A stretch of 64,000 nt of DNA, taken from assembly GCA_017859955.1 (NCBI GenBank), contig JAFNAB010000014.1:18549-82548 (forward strand), written 5' to 3'. The translations under genes were made by a program, and so were the position numbers. This document shows positions 42,159 through 50,724 of this stretch, piece after piece. The notes beneath the pieces were generated by a model. That model saw nothing but the letters and a program-made list of their open reading frames with translations, was not told where the DNA came from and made no database searches. Within the stretch, counting starts at the first letter, position 1. Every line of letters starts with the position of its first letter. Source of the stretch: Holophagaceae bacterium (lineage in GTDB: Bacteria; Acidobacteriota; Holophagae; Holophagales; Holophagaceae).

Positions 42159-43265
42159 CTACTTGCCCGTGGCCGCAGCAATCATGGCCTTCATGTTCTC
42201 CAGCTTGGCGTTGGGGGGAACGGAGCAGCCAGAGGAAAGGATGAAGCCCTCGCCCATGTCCTTGATGAGCTTGCAGCTGTAGTTGTAGACCTCGTCTGGG
42301 GTGCCCAGGACCAGCAGGGTGGCGGGCACGTCGCCCTTGATGCAGACCCGGTCCCCGATGGCCTCCTTGATCTTGTAAATGTCGGTGCCGCCGTCCGTCT
42401 CGAAGACGATCTTGCCCTTGGGGAAGTCCCGGAAGCGGCTGAGGTCCCGCTCCCAGTCAGCGTCTGCGTGGATGTTGCAGACCGCACCTTCCTCGATGAT
42501 CATATCCGCGGTGGCCTTGACGTACTTCCAGACGAAGCGGTCCCAGAACTTGGGACGGTAGAACTGGCTGGCGCCCCGGGCCGGGGACACGAAGACCACT
42601 GTGGGCTTGATGGCGCGGATCTGTTGGCGCATCTCCTCCAGCTGCTCGGCCAGCACCACGTCCGTGGCGGCCTCCACCTTGTCGGGCATGCGGTAGAGGT
42701 CCGTCATGTACTTGGCCATGGAGCGACCGCCCCCGAAGTACTCGTTGACGGAGGTGGCCACCAACTCGGAGTACACCAGGTAGCCTGCGTCGTTGAAGTT
42801 CTTCACGGCGCTGGGCACGCATTCCAGCTGCTTCAGCAGGTCATCGACATCCACCCCCAGGCGGTTCCTGAGGTAGTCCGCCTTGAAGGCGCTCCAGCCT
42901 TTGTTGATGATGGTGTCGTAGTCCTCAGGGGTCATCATTTCTGATTCGTCGAGCTGCCATAGCTCATCGGGGCCAAGCTCCCGGCCCGGAAGCTTGACCT
43001 TGGACATGAAGATCAGGGGGAACAGAGCCCCTTCGGAGAAGGCGGCGTTGAAGCCGTCCACATCTCCCAGCTCCTTGATGGATCGGAGCATGATCTCGTG
43101 GGAGAACTGGAAGTTCTTGCAGAAGTCGGCCAGGCTGACCCCCATGTGGGAGGCGCAGAAGGAGTTGGCCTGGAGGATGATCGGCGTGCGATCGACCTTC
43201 TCCAGGGCGAGGGCCTTCCTGAGGCGGGTCTGGCGTTCCGTGAGAAGTTCTTGCGGTGTGCTCAT
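42159..43265 (-). CDS. Uroporphyrinogen decarboxylase superfamily protein (corrinoid methyltransferase-like)
   Basis: 368 residues. LRKALALEKVDRTPII at the N-terminus and the C-terminal SSGCSVPPNAKLENMKAM place it with MtaA/MtbA-like methylcobamide methyltransferases. Zinc-ligand positions: His in VCNIHADAD is present, the Cys usually two residues later is Asp, and the Cys in SSGCSV is present. So the metal site may be altered. Members act in methyl transfer from methanol, methylamines or methoxylated aromatics. The IclR regulator and substrate-binding protein next to it fit a catabolic role; the substrate is unknown. Confidence 0.85.
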   Translation of the reverse strand: MSTPQELLTERQTRLRKALALEKVDRTPIILQANSFCASHMGVSLADFCKNFQFSHEIMLRSIKELGDVDGFNAAFSEGALFPLIFMSKVKLPGRELGPDELWQLDESEMMTPEDYDTIINKGWSAFKADYLRNRLGVDVDDLLKQLECVPSAVKNFNDAGYLVYSELVATSVNEYFGGGRSMAKYMTDLYRMPDKVEAATDVVLAEQLEEMRQQIRAIKPTVVFVSPARGASQFYRPKFWDRFVWKYVKATADMIIEEGAVCNIHADADWERDLSRFRDFPKGKIVFETDGGTDIYKIKEAIGDRVCIKGDVPATLLVLGTPDEVYNYSCKLIKDMGEGFILSSGCSVPPNAKLENMKAMIAAATGK

Positions 43266-43338
43266 TGGGGTTCCTCATGGAAAAGGAGGGTGCATGTGGC
43301 AGGGGGCATAAGCGCTTGAGAAATGGTATACCAGCAGG

Positions 43339-43355
43339 CGGTACGAATCGTACCG
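43339..43355. promoter_or_regulatory. Palindrome upstream of the UroD-family gene (putative operator)
   Basis: CGGTACGA-A-TCGTACCG, perfect 8-bp arms, followed by an A run, 74 nt before the UroD-family start codon. A near copy lies upstream of the substrate-binding protein gene (45849-45865). The IclR gene sits between the two. Confidence 0.55.
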
Positions 43356-43450
43356 AAAAAATGCGGGTATAGGGAGGCGATCCCTGTCTGAGGTTTTAAG
43401 CGATTGGTCCCCGGTGGGTTGATCCTTCCTGGACGGGAGATAGAGAGTTC

Positions 43451-43513
43451 GCCGGATAGGCCGAAGGCATGCCTGATGGGGCAAATGAGTGCCTAGCGCG
43501 TCTTATCCGGCCT
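43451..43513. repeat. REP-like palindromic element
   Basis: GCCGGATA (43451-43458) pairs with TATCCGGC (43504-43511); the right part GCGTCTTATCCGGCCT and an internal GCCTGATG resemble the enterobacterial REP consensus. It lies between the 3' end of the IclR gene and the UroD-family promoter. Confidence 0.35.
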
Positions 43514-43542
43514 GGCTTGATGCCTGCGGCGGAACCCTGGGT

Positions 43543-44322
43543 CTAGCGCAGGGGCAGACTGCAGGTCTGCAGGATGTCGATGAGCGACTCCCGCGCGGCT
43601 CTGAATCGCTCCGTTGCAACAGGGATGCCCAAGGATCCAAGCTCGCCGTTGGGGCCTCGGAGGGGCAGGGCGATGCCACTGAAACCCACCAGGTACTCTT
43701 CGTTTTCGACGGCGATGCCATCCCTGCGGATGTCGCTCAGCTCTGCCAGCAGGTCTTCCCAGGTGACCAGGGTGTTCCGGGTCAGTCCGTCCAACTGAAG
43801 GTGGGGGCGGAGATGGGCGAGCTCATCCTCGGGCAGGGCCGCGAGGAGCGCCTTGCCGCTTGCGGTCGCATGCAGGGGCAGCGAGGTGCCCAGGGTGCCG
43901 ATGAATTTGATGGGGAAGGTGCCGGGGATCTGATCCACGATGACGGCTTTGCCATGGGCCAGGACGGCGAGGTTGATGGTCTCGTTCGTCCTTTGGGCAA
44001 GCTCCATGAGGATGGGGCGGGCAATCTTGGTCAGGTCGAAGGGACGCATGGAGGCCGCAAAAAGCCCGATGGTGGGGCCCAGGCGGTATCCGCTGGCGGT
44101 GCTGGCCGCGATGACGAGGTTGGCTTCTTCGAGGGTCTCCACGATCCTTTGGACGGTGGAACGGGGAAGCTTGACGTAGTTGGCGATCTCCCGCAGGGAA
44201 AGGCCGTCAGGGTGGTTGCTCAGAGCCGTCAGAACGTCGATGGCCCTGCTGACGACCCGGATCTTGTTTCCGGCGCTGTCTTCCGATTTGGTGTCTTCAG
44301 GAGGGAGTGGGGCGGTTTGCAT
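43543..44322 (-). CDS. IclR-family transcriptional regulator
   Basis: 259 residues from the ATG at 44322. The N-terminal winged helix shows VVSRAIDVLTALSNHPDGLSLREIA (in two parts) and LPRSTVQRIVETLEEA; the C-terminal effector domain has LHATASGKALLAAL and ALPLRGPNGELGSLGI, typical IclR phrases. It probably responds to an aromatic or organic acid. A 15-nt palindrome, AGGCTA-GTG-TAGCCT (44341-44355), lies 19 nt before its start and may be its own operator. Confidence 0.92.
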   Translation of the reverse strand: MQTAPLPPEDTKSEDSAGNKIRVVSRAIDVLTALSNHPDGLSLREIANYVKLPRSTVQRIVETLEEANLVIAASTASGYRLGPTIGLFAASMRPFDLTKIARPILMELAQRTNETINLAVLAHGKAVIVDQIPGTFPIKFIGTLGTSLPLHATASGKALLAALPEDELAHLRPHLQLDGLTRNTLVTWEDLLAELSDIRRDGIAVENEEYLVGFSGIALPLRGPNGELGSLGIPVATERFRAARESLIDILQTCSLPLR

Positions 44323-44340
44323 CAATGGCGTCTCATGGAA

Positions 44341-44355
44341 AGGCTAGTGTAGCCT
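44341..44355. promoter_or_regulatory. Palindrome directly upstream of the IclR gene
   Basis: AGGCTA-GTG-TAGCCT, perfect 6-bp arms, 19 nt before the start codon. The position suits autoregulation; the sequence differs from the CGGTAC palindromes near the neighbouring genes. Confidence 0.35.
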
Positions 44356-44389
44356 CTTCACTCCATCATCCGTGATCCCGTGGCTCAAA

Positions 44390-44425
44390 CGAACGCCGTG
44401 CCCGAGGCTTCGGGTACGGCGTTCG
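44390..44425 (-). terminator. Terminator-like hairpin after the substrate-binding protein gene
   Basis: 16-bp stem (arms 44390-44405 and 44410-44425) with one G-T pair; a short T stretch follows on the minus strand. It ends the gene that stops at 44449 before the IclR promoter. Confidence 0.6.
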
Positions 44426-44448
44426 GGTCTGCTTTCGATGGGTGGGGA

Positions 44449-45765
44449 CTATTTGGTCGGTACGGGGAAGAGCGCCTTGCCGGTGGTGGGCCAGAAGTCA
44501 TGGTCCGAGTGGATGACTTTCAGTTCCCAGGGCTGGTTGGGGTTGTTGGACTTCTGCCACTGGCCAAAGACCGCGGGGCACTGGCTGAAGTGGTTCTCGT
44601 CGAACTTGACCCGGTGGCGCAGGGTGGCGAGGTCGGTGGTGGCCAGGGCGGCGTTCACCTTCTCGGGGTCGATGGAACCAGCCCGCTCGATGGCGTCCAC
44701 CAGGACCTGGATGCCCGCGTAGCCGGGGCCGATGCTGGGATAGACGGGGCGCTTGGTCTCCTTGACCCAGCGCTCGGCCAGGGATTGGGGGGTGGTGCCG
44801 CCGATGCCCGGGGCTCCCTTGATGGAGGGCTCCCACCAGACTTCAGTCCCCACGCCCAGAGGCAGTTCACCGCCCCAGGCCTTCACGTCGTCCAGGTAGA
44901 GGGCGCCGCGCCCGATGGAGACGATCTTGGGATTGAAACCCATGGCCTTCGCCTGCTTCCAGACGGTGCCAAAGAAAGGCGCAGGACAGTTGCCCCAAAG
45001 AATCTCGACATTGGCCGCCTTCCAGGCCTGCACCACGGAGGAGAAGTCGGTGGTCTCCATGGACATCAGGCCCAGGTTCTTGTCCAAGCCCACCACCTCA
45101 TAGCCCAGCTTCTGAAGTGCGGGGCCAAAGAGGGTATACCAGCCGCGGCCATCGGGTTCATCGGAGGCGATGATGCCGACCTTTCTGTTGGTCTGGGGGG
45201 CGTATTGATTCAATACGGTCATCCAGGTATCCATGACGGTATAGCCCGGCTTGGCCCGGAAATCGCCGGGCTTAGCCGGGGTATTGATGGAAAGGGTGCC
45301 CGTCGACCAGGTGTATTGCCACTTGGTGGGGGTTTCATTCCGCATGCCCATCCAGGGTTCCAGGACGCCGCAAGAGGTGATGTAGGGGACCTTGTAGCGG
45401 TCGGCCATCTGGGAGACCCCGGCGTGCATGGGTGGGGGTTCATCGCCCGTGACGATGAACTGGACGTGGTCCTGGTTGATCAGGCTCTCGGCGAGGGCAC
45501 CAGCCTTGTTGGGGTCGCTTTCGTTGTCCACCGCCACCAGTTTGAGGGGGAGGCGGGTATCGCCCACCTTGACGCCGCCCAGCTTGTTGATGTCATCGAT
45601 GGCGGCCTGGACACCGAAGAGTCCACCCTGGCCGAAGGAGGCGAACATGCCGGATTGGGCCTGGACAAAGCCGATTTTGATTTCCTTGGTTGGCTTTTTT
45701 TCGCAGCCGATGCCTGTGATGGCTAGGGCTGCAGCCAGGACGGATGTGAAGTGAAGTTTATTCAC
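44449..45765 (-). CDS. ABC transporter substrate-binding lipoprotein, branched-chain amino-acid/aromatic type
   Basis: 438 residues from a GTG at 45765, fixed by AGGAGG six bases upstream. The signal peptide ends in a lipobox (LAITGIGC). The type-I periplasmic-binding fold is clear: EIKIGFVQAQSGMFASFGQG, AIDDINKLGGVKVGDTRLPL, AGALAESLINQDHV and VFIAS-like VGIIASDEPDGRGW. Members bind branched-chain amino acids, amides or aromatic acids. No permease or ATPase genes are next to it, so it must share them or act as a sensor. Confidence 0.88.
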   Translation of the reverse strand: MNKLHFTSVLAAALAITGIGCEKKPTKEIKIGFVQAQSGMFASFGQGGLFGVQAAIDDINKLGGVKVGDTRLPLKLVAVDNESDPNKAGALAESLINQDHVQFIVTGDEPPPMHAGVSQMADRYKVPYITSCGVLEPWMGMRNETPTKWQYTWSTGTLSINTPAKPGDFRAKPGYTVMDTWMTVLNQYAPQTNRKVGIIASDEPDGRGWYTLFGPALQKLGYEVVGLDKNLGLMSMETTDFSSVVQAWKAANVEILWGNCPAPFFGTVWKQAKAMGFNPKIVSIGRGALYLDDVKAWGGELPLGVGTEVWWEPSIKGAPGIGGTTPQSLAERWVKETKRPVYPSIGPGYAGIQVLVDAIERAGSIDPEKVNAALATTDLATLRHRVKFDENHFSQCPAVFGQWQKSNNPNQPWELKVIHSDHDFWPTTGKALFPVPTK

Positions 45766-45848
45766 GGATTTCCTCCTAGTCCCATATGGATGGGATGAGT
45801 ATGGGGGACCGCTCTTTGCGGGGAGGCGGTCTGGATGTGCCCAAAGGG

Positions 45849-45865
45849 CGGTACGGGAAGTACCA
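45849..45865. promoter_or_regulatory. Second copy of the CGGTAC palindrome (putative operator)
   Basis: GGTAC (45850-45854) and GTACC (45860-45864) are 5-bp arms. Aligned with the site at 43339, 17 of 23 positions agree, including the A run after it. It lies about 85 nt before the substrate-binding protein start. Confidence 0.5.
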
Positions 45866-46082
45866 CAAAAAGGCAAGAAAGGTGCCACCCTTTAAGGAGT
45901 ATCCCGTTAGGGTTTTGGCGTCCTTGATCGGTCGATTTTTGTCATATATCGCGATATGGATGCCGTATTCGGTGATTTCGGGCAAAATTGCGGCATATGG
46001 CGAATAGGCAGAGGCTCATACCCTTTCCCTTCCCTTGGGTCTGGGAAGGAGGGTATGCCTGGCGCGATCTGCTTCCTGTTTC
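45866..46082. other. Gap between substrate-binding protein and TetR genes
   Basis: No gene seen. It holds a perfect 12-bp palindrome ATATCGCGATAT (45946-45957) and a larger imperfect hairpin about 46016-46058 (outer arms CATACCCT/AGGGTATG) that may end the TetR transcript. Confidence 0.4.
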
Positions 46083-46622
46083 TCAGTCCCGGTTCAGCCA
46101 CTCCATGATGCGGCGGGCCATGTAGTCCATATCGATTTCGTCCATGTCCGGGGCGTGGAGTGCCAGGCCGACAACGGCCGAAGACAAGAGCCAGCCATCC
46201 CGGAGATCGCCCTTGGCCATGCGATCGGCTGAGAGCTTGGCCAGGCCTTTCAGTTCTTCACGGAGCACGGCCCTCAATTCCGGCATTTCCCGTGCCAGGA
46301 GATTGAACTCCAGGATCAATCGGGCGTTGGGGAGGGCGTGGCGGGCCAGCATGGCCTGGAGGTCCCTGGGGTTTTGGATCTGCTCCAGGGCCTTGCGCTG
46401 TCCTTCGGCCATGCGCTGGAAGAGGGCCACGATCAGGTTCTCCTTGCTGCCGAAGTAATAGTGGACCAGTCCATGGTTAACCCCTGCCATGGCGGCAATC
46501 TGCTTGACGCTGGCCTTGTGGCCACCCAGGGTGGCCAGGCACTCGAGACCCGCCGTCAGGAGCCGCTCTTTGACGGATTGATCATCCTGGATCTGCTGGG
46601 GGGGGATGGAAGGCTTGGCCAT
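46083..46622 (-). CDS. TetR-family transcriptional regulator
   Basis: 179 residues. The N-terminal HTH is standard: VKERLLTAGLECLATLGGHKA (in two parts), SVKQIAAMAGVNHGLVHYYFGSKENLI (in two parts). The C-terminal ligand domain is short and unspecific. It is divergent from the HAD hydrolase gene with an 82-nt gap, so it may control itself and that gene. Confidence 0.93.
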   Translation of the reverse strand: MAKPSIPPQQIQDDQSVKERLLTAGLECLATLGGHKASVKQIAAMAGVNHGLVHYYFGSKENLIVALFQRMAEGQRKALEQIQNPRDLQAMLARHALPNARLILEFNLLAREMPELRAVLREELKGLAKLSADRMAKGDLRDGWLLSSAVVGLALHAPDMDEIDMDYMARRIMEWLNRD

Positions 46623-46704
46623 GGGATGACACCGAGAATGCGCCGGGAACGGGCGGAGTTATTCAGCCCTTCCCATGCGAGGAGGGTGGTAGCACTCTTG
46701 TATC

Positions 46705-47694
46705 ATGACCACGCCCCTGCATCCCCAGAACGTCATCGCCCTGGTATGGGATTTTGATAAAACATTAATACCTGGCTATATGCAGGATCCCATCTTCGCG
46801 GAATACTCGGTGGATGGCGCCCAGTTCTGGCGGGAGGTCAACGCCCTTCCGGCCTACTACCGCTGCCATGGTGTCAACGTCAGCTCCGACAATGCCTACC
46901 TGAACCATCTCCTGACCTATGTCCAGCACGGCCAGATGCCCGGCCTCACCAATGCCAGGCTCCGGGAATTGGGTGCCCAGATCAAGTTCCACCCCGGCCT
47001 GCCGGAACTCTTTCCCTACCTCAAAGATCAGCTCGCCAGCCTGCCGGATGCGGCGCGATTCGAGCTCAAGCTCGAGCACTACATCGTTTCCACAGGGCTT
47101 CGGGAGATGATCGAAGGCAGTTCCATCCGTCCCTACGTGGATGGCATCTGGGCTTCAGAGTTCATCGAGAACCCGGCTCCCCCCCACTTCGATCCCGATG
47201 TCACCATCGCCTTGGATGAGCCCTCGGCCCAGCGTTCCCTCTTCCCGGCGACCGGCATTTCCCAGATCGCCGTGGCCTACGACAACACGAGCAAGACCCG
47301 GGCCCTATTCGAGATCAACAAGGGCGGAAACAAGACCGCCAGCATCGATGTGAACTCCACCATGCGTCCTGAGGACCGGCGGGTGCCCTTTGAGCACATG
47401 ATCTACATCGCCGATGGCCCCAGCGATGTTCCGGCCTTCTCGGTCATGCGCCAGAACCGGGGCACCGCGTACGCAGTCTATGACGACACCAATGACCTGA
47501 GCCTGGAGCAGGTGGAACGGTTGCGGCGCGATGGCCGCATCGACCATTTCGGCCCCGCCGACTACCGGACCGGCAGCCCCACCGGGAAGTGGCTCTGGCT
47601 GAGGGTGAAGCAGATCGCCCAGGCCATCATTCAGGAACGGCAGGCGGCCCTCAAGGTGAGGGTGGGCGCGGCACCGAGCCATCTGCCGCACTGA
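46705..47694 (+). CDS. HAD-family hydrolase
   Basis: 329 residues. Motif I DFDKTLIPG gives the nucleophile Asp and the second Asp; motif II is probably IVSTGLRE; the late YIADGPSDVPAFSVM is motif IV. It resembles phosphoserine-phosphatase-type HAD proteins with a C1 cap. The substrate is unknown. Its last 64 nt overlap the 3' end of nadB on the other strand. Confidence 0.85.
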   Translation: MTTPLHPQNVIALVWDFDKTLIPGYMQDPIFAEYSVDGAQFWREVNALPAYYRCHGVNVSSDNAYLNHLLTYVQHGQMPGLTNARLRELGAQIKFHPGLPELFPYLKDQLASLPDAARFELKLEHYIVSTGLREMIEGSSIRPYVDGIWASEFIENPAPPHFDPDVTIALDEPSAQRSLFPATGISQIAVAYDNTSKTRALFEINKGGNKTASIDVNSTMRPEDRRVPFEHMIYIADGPSDVPAFSVMRQNRGTAYAVYDDTNDLSLEQVERLRRDGRIDHFGPADYRTGSPTGKWLWLRVKQIAQAIIQERQAALKVRVGAAPSHLPH

Positions 47695-49073
47695 AGGACG
47701 ATGCCCGCGTAGTTCCAGAGGGTGGTGCGGATGCTGTTCCAGTCCTGTTCGATGAGCAGGGGATCCGGTACGAGGGTGTTGGTGGGCGGGTGCCAGGGCT
47801 CCAGTTCCTCACAGGGGATGAGGGAAGTGACCCGGCAATCCTCGACGGCAGCCTCGGCGGCCCGGAAGCCCCAAAGGAGTCCTTCGAGCAGGGAGGTGGA
47901 AGCCAGGCGGTTGGCGCCATGGAGCCCGGTGCAGGCCACTTCGCCCACCGCCAGAAGGCCCGGAAGGTTGGTGTGTCCTTGGGAGTCCACCGCCACGCCC
48001 CCGCAGAAGTAGTGGGCGGCCGGAACAACGGGGATGGGCTGGCGCAGGGGGTCGAGCCCCTCCTGGCGGCAGGCCTCCAGGATGTTGGGGAAGCGGGCCT
48101 CCAGATCCAGGGTCGCCTTCAGAGGGGAAAGGTCCAGATAGGCGCAGAGGTCTCCGGTGGAGGCCATCTCCTGGAAGATGGCCCGGCTCACCACATCCCG
48201 AGGGGCCAGTTCCATCTGGTCGGGGGCGTACTTGCCCATGAACCGCTCCCCCGCACCATTCACCAGGTGGGCACCCTCGCCTCGGAGAGCCTCGGTCAGG
48301 AGCCTTCGGGGCTTCCCCTGGATGTAGAGGGTGGTGGGATGGAACTGGACGTACTCGCAGTTCACGATCCGGGCGCTGGCGCGGTAGGCGGCGGCCAGGC
48401 CGTCCCCGGTTGCGGAAGGGGGATTGGAGGTGTGCAGATAGAGGTAGCCCAGGCCCCCGGTGGCCAGGACGGTCCGCTTGGCGATGGCCATCTGTACCGT
48501 TCCGTCCGTGGTGTCGAGCAGGTAGGCGCCCCAGACCTGGATGGGGTCGTAGACCTTCCGTGGATCTCTGCCATGGTGAGGCACGGTGATGAGGTCCACC
48601 AGGGCCGAATGCTCAAGGATCCGGATCCTGGGGTTGTCTCTCACGGCCTGGTTCAGGGCCTCCTGGATGGCCCGCCCGGTGGCGTCCTTGGCGTGGTAGA
48701 TCCGACGGGCGGAGTGGGCGGCCTCCTGGGTGGATTCGGGGGCGCCGGTCCCGTCGATGTCGAAGGGAACCCCAAGCTTCCGCCAGAGGTAGTCCCGGCA
48801 GAGGGTCGGGCCCAGCCTGGCCAGGAGCTCGACGGCTTCGGGTCGGCAGAGGCCCGCTCCGGCCCGCTCGATATCCTGGGCCAGAAGCTCCGGGGAATCC
48901 AGGCCCTCCTCTCCCGGGAGACCCACGATGCCGCCCTGGGCATAGGTCGTATTGGTCTCCCCCAGGGCATCCTTCACGGCCATCACCACATCGGCGCCCA
49001 GTTCCGCCGCGTGGAGGGCGGTGGTGCAACCAGCTATCCCTCCGCCCAAGACCAGCACATCACAAGCGATCAC
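47631..49073 (-). CDS. nadB: L-aspartate oxidase, C-terminally short
   Basis: 480 residues from a GTG at 49073 with GGGAG five bases upstream. FAD-binding VLVLGGGIAGCTTAL, ETNTTYAQGGIVG, VQFHPTTLY, LLTEALRGEGAHL, YFCGGVAVDSQG and GANRLASTSLLEGL are all standard. After WNYAGIV the usual three-helix C-terminal bundle (about 50 residues) is missing; the last 23 residues look random. It makes iminoaspartate for quinolinate synthesis. No nadA or nadC is adjacent. Confidence 0.92.
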   Translation of the reverse strand: MIACDVLVLGGGIAGCTTALHAAELGADVVMAVKDALGETNTTYAQGGIVGLPGEEGLDSPELLAQDIERAGAGLCRPEAVELLARLGPTLCRDYLWRKLGVPFDIDGTGAPESTQEAAHSARRIYHAKDATGRAIQEALNQAVRDNPRIRILEHSALVDLITVPHHGRDPRKVYDPIQVWGAYLLDTTDGTVQMAIAKRTVLATGGLGYLYLHTSNPPSATGDGLAAAYRASARIVNCEYVQFHPTTLYIQGKPRRLLTEALRGEGAHLVNGAGERFMGKYAPDQMELAPRDVVSRAIFQEMASTGDLCAYLDLSPLKATLDLEARFPNILEACRQEGLDPLRQPIPVVPAAHYFCGGVAVDSQGHTNLPGLLAVGEVACTGLHGANRLASTSLLEGLLWGFRAAEAAVEDCRVTSLIPCEELEPWHPPTNTLVPDPLLIEQDWNSIRTTLWNYAGIVLQCGRWLGAAPTLTLRAACRS

Positions 49074-49861
49074 ATCAACTCCCAGTGGGGGCGCGGAAGG
49101 TCCCAGAGTGGAGCTAGGTCAGCGTCCTGATCCTTGCCCTCCATCCATGCCAGCCGCGTGGAGGCGGCTTCTACGGCCGCTGTGTAGTTCAGGGTACCCC
49201 AAGGGGTTTCCAGTTCCCCGGAGCGGAGGGCGAGGATGTTGATCGCATCCTCCCAAAGCCCCACCATCCCGGGTGCGTTGTGGAGTTGTTGGTGGTGGAA
49301 CCCAGCCGTCAGAAGGATGAGCCCCTGGAGCCCAGCCTTGACGTGGCCCCGGGCATCGCCCCAAAGGGGCTCCAGGACATCGTGGCACTCATGATAGAGC
49401 GCCGAATTGAAAAGGGCCGAGGCGACTCCGATGGGGAAATCCGCCTCTCCCGGGTGTCCCATGAGGGCCAGGAGGGTCACGCCGGACCTGAGGCTCACCA
49501 GGCTCGCCATGGGTGCCCAGGATGTGTGGACCCGCCATCCTTGGGAGCCCAGCTCGGCGGTGTCCGGGAACCTGCTAAGGTCACGCTCCCAGCAGCGTTC
49601 CGCGGATGCGAGGCCCATGGGGCCCATCAGGCCCGAAGCCCGCTGCATGAGGGTGCCAAAGGGGATGCCCTCCGGAAATTCCTCCTGAAGCCTGGGAGCC
49701 CCGAGAATGGTGGGCCAGACCAGGACGGAACGCTGATCGGGATCCTTCATGGAGGCCGTCAGTCGATCCCGGAGGAACTGCATGATCGGCAAAGGAAACC
49801 GCGGCTGGCGTTGCCAGAATACGGGGCGGGAACCGCAGGACGCGAGGGATGTGGTAATCAT
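49070..49861 (-). CDS. DUF309-containing protein
   Basis: 263 residues. The last 110 carry the DUF309 pattern: FNSALYHECHDVLEPLWGDARG, LQGLILLTAGFHHQQLHNAPGM (each in two parts), helical with conserved His and Glu. The first 140 residues are not recognised. The start at 49861 lies 11 nt after the TolQ-type gene and its stop overlaps the nadB start, so it is the middle gene of a three-gene operon. The exact start is uncertain (ATG at 49783 possible). Confidence 0.7.
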   Translation of the reverse strand: MITTSLASCGSRPVFWQRQPRFPLPIMQFLRDRLTASMKDPDQRSVLVWPTILGAPRLQEEFPEGIPFGTLMQRASGLMGPMGLASAERCWERDLSRFPDTAELGSQGWRVHTSWAPMASLVSLRSGVTLLALMGHPGEADFPIGVASALFNSALYHECHDVLEPLWGDARGHVKAGLQGLILLTAGFHHQQLHNAPGMVGLWEDAINILALRSGELETPWGTLNYTAAVEAASTRLAWMEGKDQDADLAPLWDLPRPHWELM

Positions 49862-49872
49862 GCTTGCAAGGT

Positions 49873-50565
49873 TCAGGTGAAATTCCGCTCCGTCAAGCTG
49901 ATGAATTCCAGGGAGAAGTCATCCAGCTCGGTCTGCCACTGTTTCAGCTGACCCTGGAAGAAGTTGTAAGCCATGAGGGCCGGGATAGCGGCCACGAGGC
50001 CAAGGGCGGTGGCCACCAGGGCTTCGGAAATGGGGATGGCCACGGTGGCCAGGCTGGCGCTGCCGGTGGTGCCGATGCCCCGGAAGGCGTCGATGATGCC
50101 CCAGACCGTGCCGAAGAGGCCCACGAAAGGGCTTACGGCCGCGATGGTGGCCAGGATGCCCAGGTACTTCTCCATCCGGCCCATCTCCACCACCGATGAC
50201 CGCTGGAGACAGCGTTCCACGGCCTCCATGTTCTTCACCTGGGCCTTGCCTCCGGCCAGGGTCCGCAGCTGGTAGGTCAACTCGGCATAGCCTGCACTGA
50301 AGAGCCCCACCAGGGGACTCAGTTCGTAGCCGCTGGACTGCTGCTTGAACTCCCGCCAATCCAGGCACTTTCTGAAGGCTTCCCGGAACTGTTCGGTGAT
50401 GCGCCGGGATCTGGCCAGCAGGATGCCCTTCTGGATGATGATGACCCAACTGATGATGGAAAAGACGCCCAGGAGCAGCATCACCGCCTTGGCAACGGTG
50501 CCTCCATGAAGCACCACTTCCCAGAGGTTGACGCCCTGTCCTTCGAGCAGCATGGCGTAAAGCAT
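49873..50565 (-). CDS. tolQ: TolQ/ExbB/MotA-type proton-channel protein
   Basis: 230 residues with GGGAGG four bases before the ATG. Three membrane segments are seen (VMLLLGVFSIISWVIIIQKG, and LGILATIAAVSPFVGLFGTV, VATALGLVAAIPALMAYNFF). The PFVGLFGTVWGIIDAF and GLVAAIPALMAYN phrases are shared by TolQ and ExbB. No TolR/ExbD gene is adjacent; a separate ExbB-ExbD-ExbD set is at 61918-63728. Its partner is unknown. Confidence 0.88.
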   Translation of the reverse strand: MLYAMLLEGQGVNLWEVVLHGGTVAKAVMLLLGVFSIISWVIIIQKGILLARSRRITEQFREAFRKCLDWREFKQQSSGYELSPLVGLFSAGYAELTYQLRTLAGGKAQVKNMEAVERCLQRSSVVEMGRMEKYLGILATIAAVSPFVGLFGTVWGIIDAFRGIGTTGSASLATVAIPISEALVATALGLVAAIPALMAYNFFQGQLKQWQTELDDFSLEFISLTERNFT

Positions 50566-50724
50566 TTGGCCTCCCAGCCCTCCATCCTACTCCAGGAGAG
50601 GCCCAGAGTAGGGGGGGAGCGTTCAGGTGACCTGACATGGACGGGTCCCCAAATAGCTGGGTAGACTTGGGAAGTCCTGATTTTAAATAATTCCGGGGTT
50701 GGCTGGACTCTCTCAGGTGGAAAC

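Noticed and set aside
43275..43484. 69-codon minus-strand frame over the palindrome upstream of the UroD-family gene
   Set aside because: No domain or start signal; it overlaps the regulatory region.
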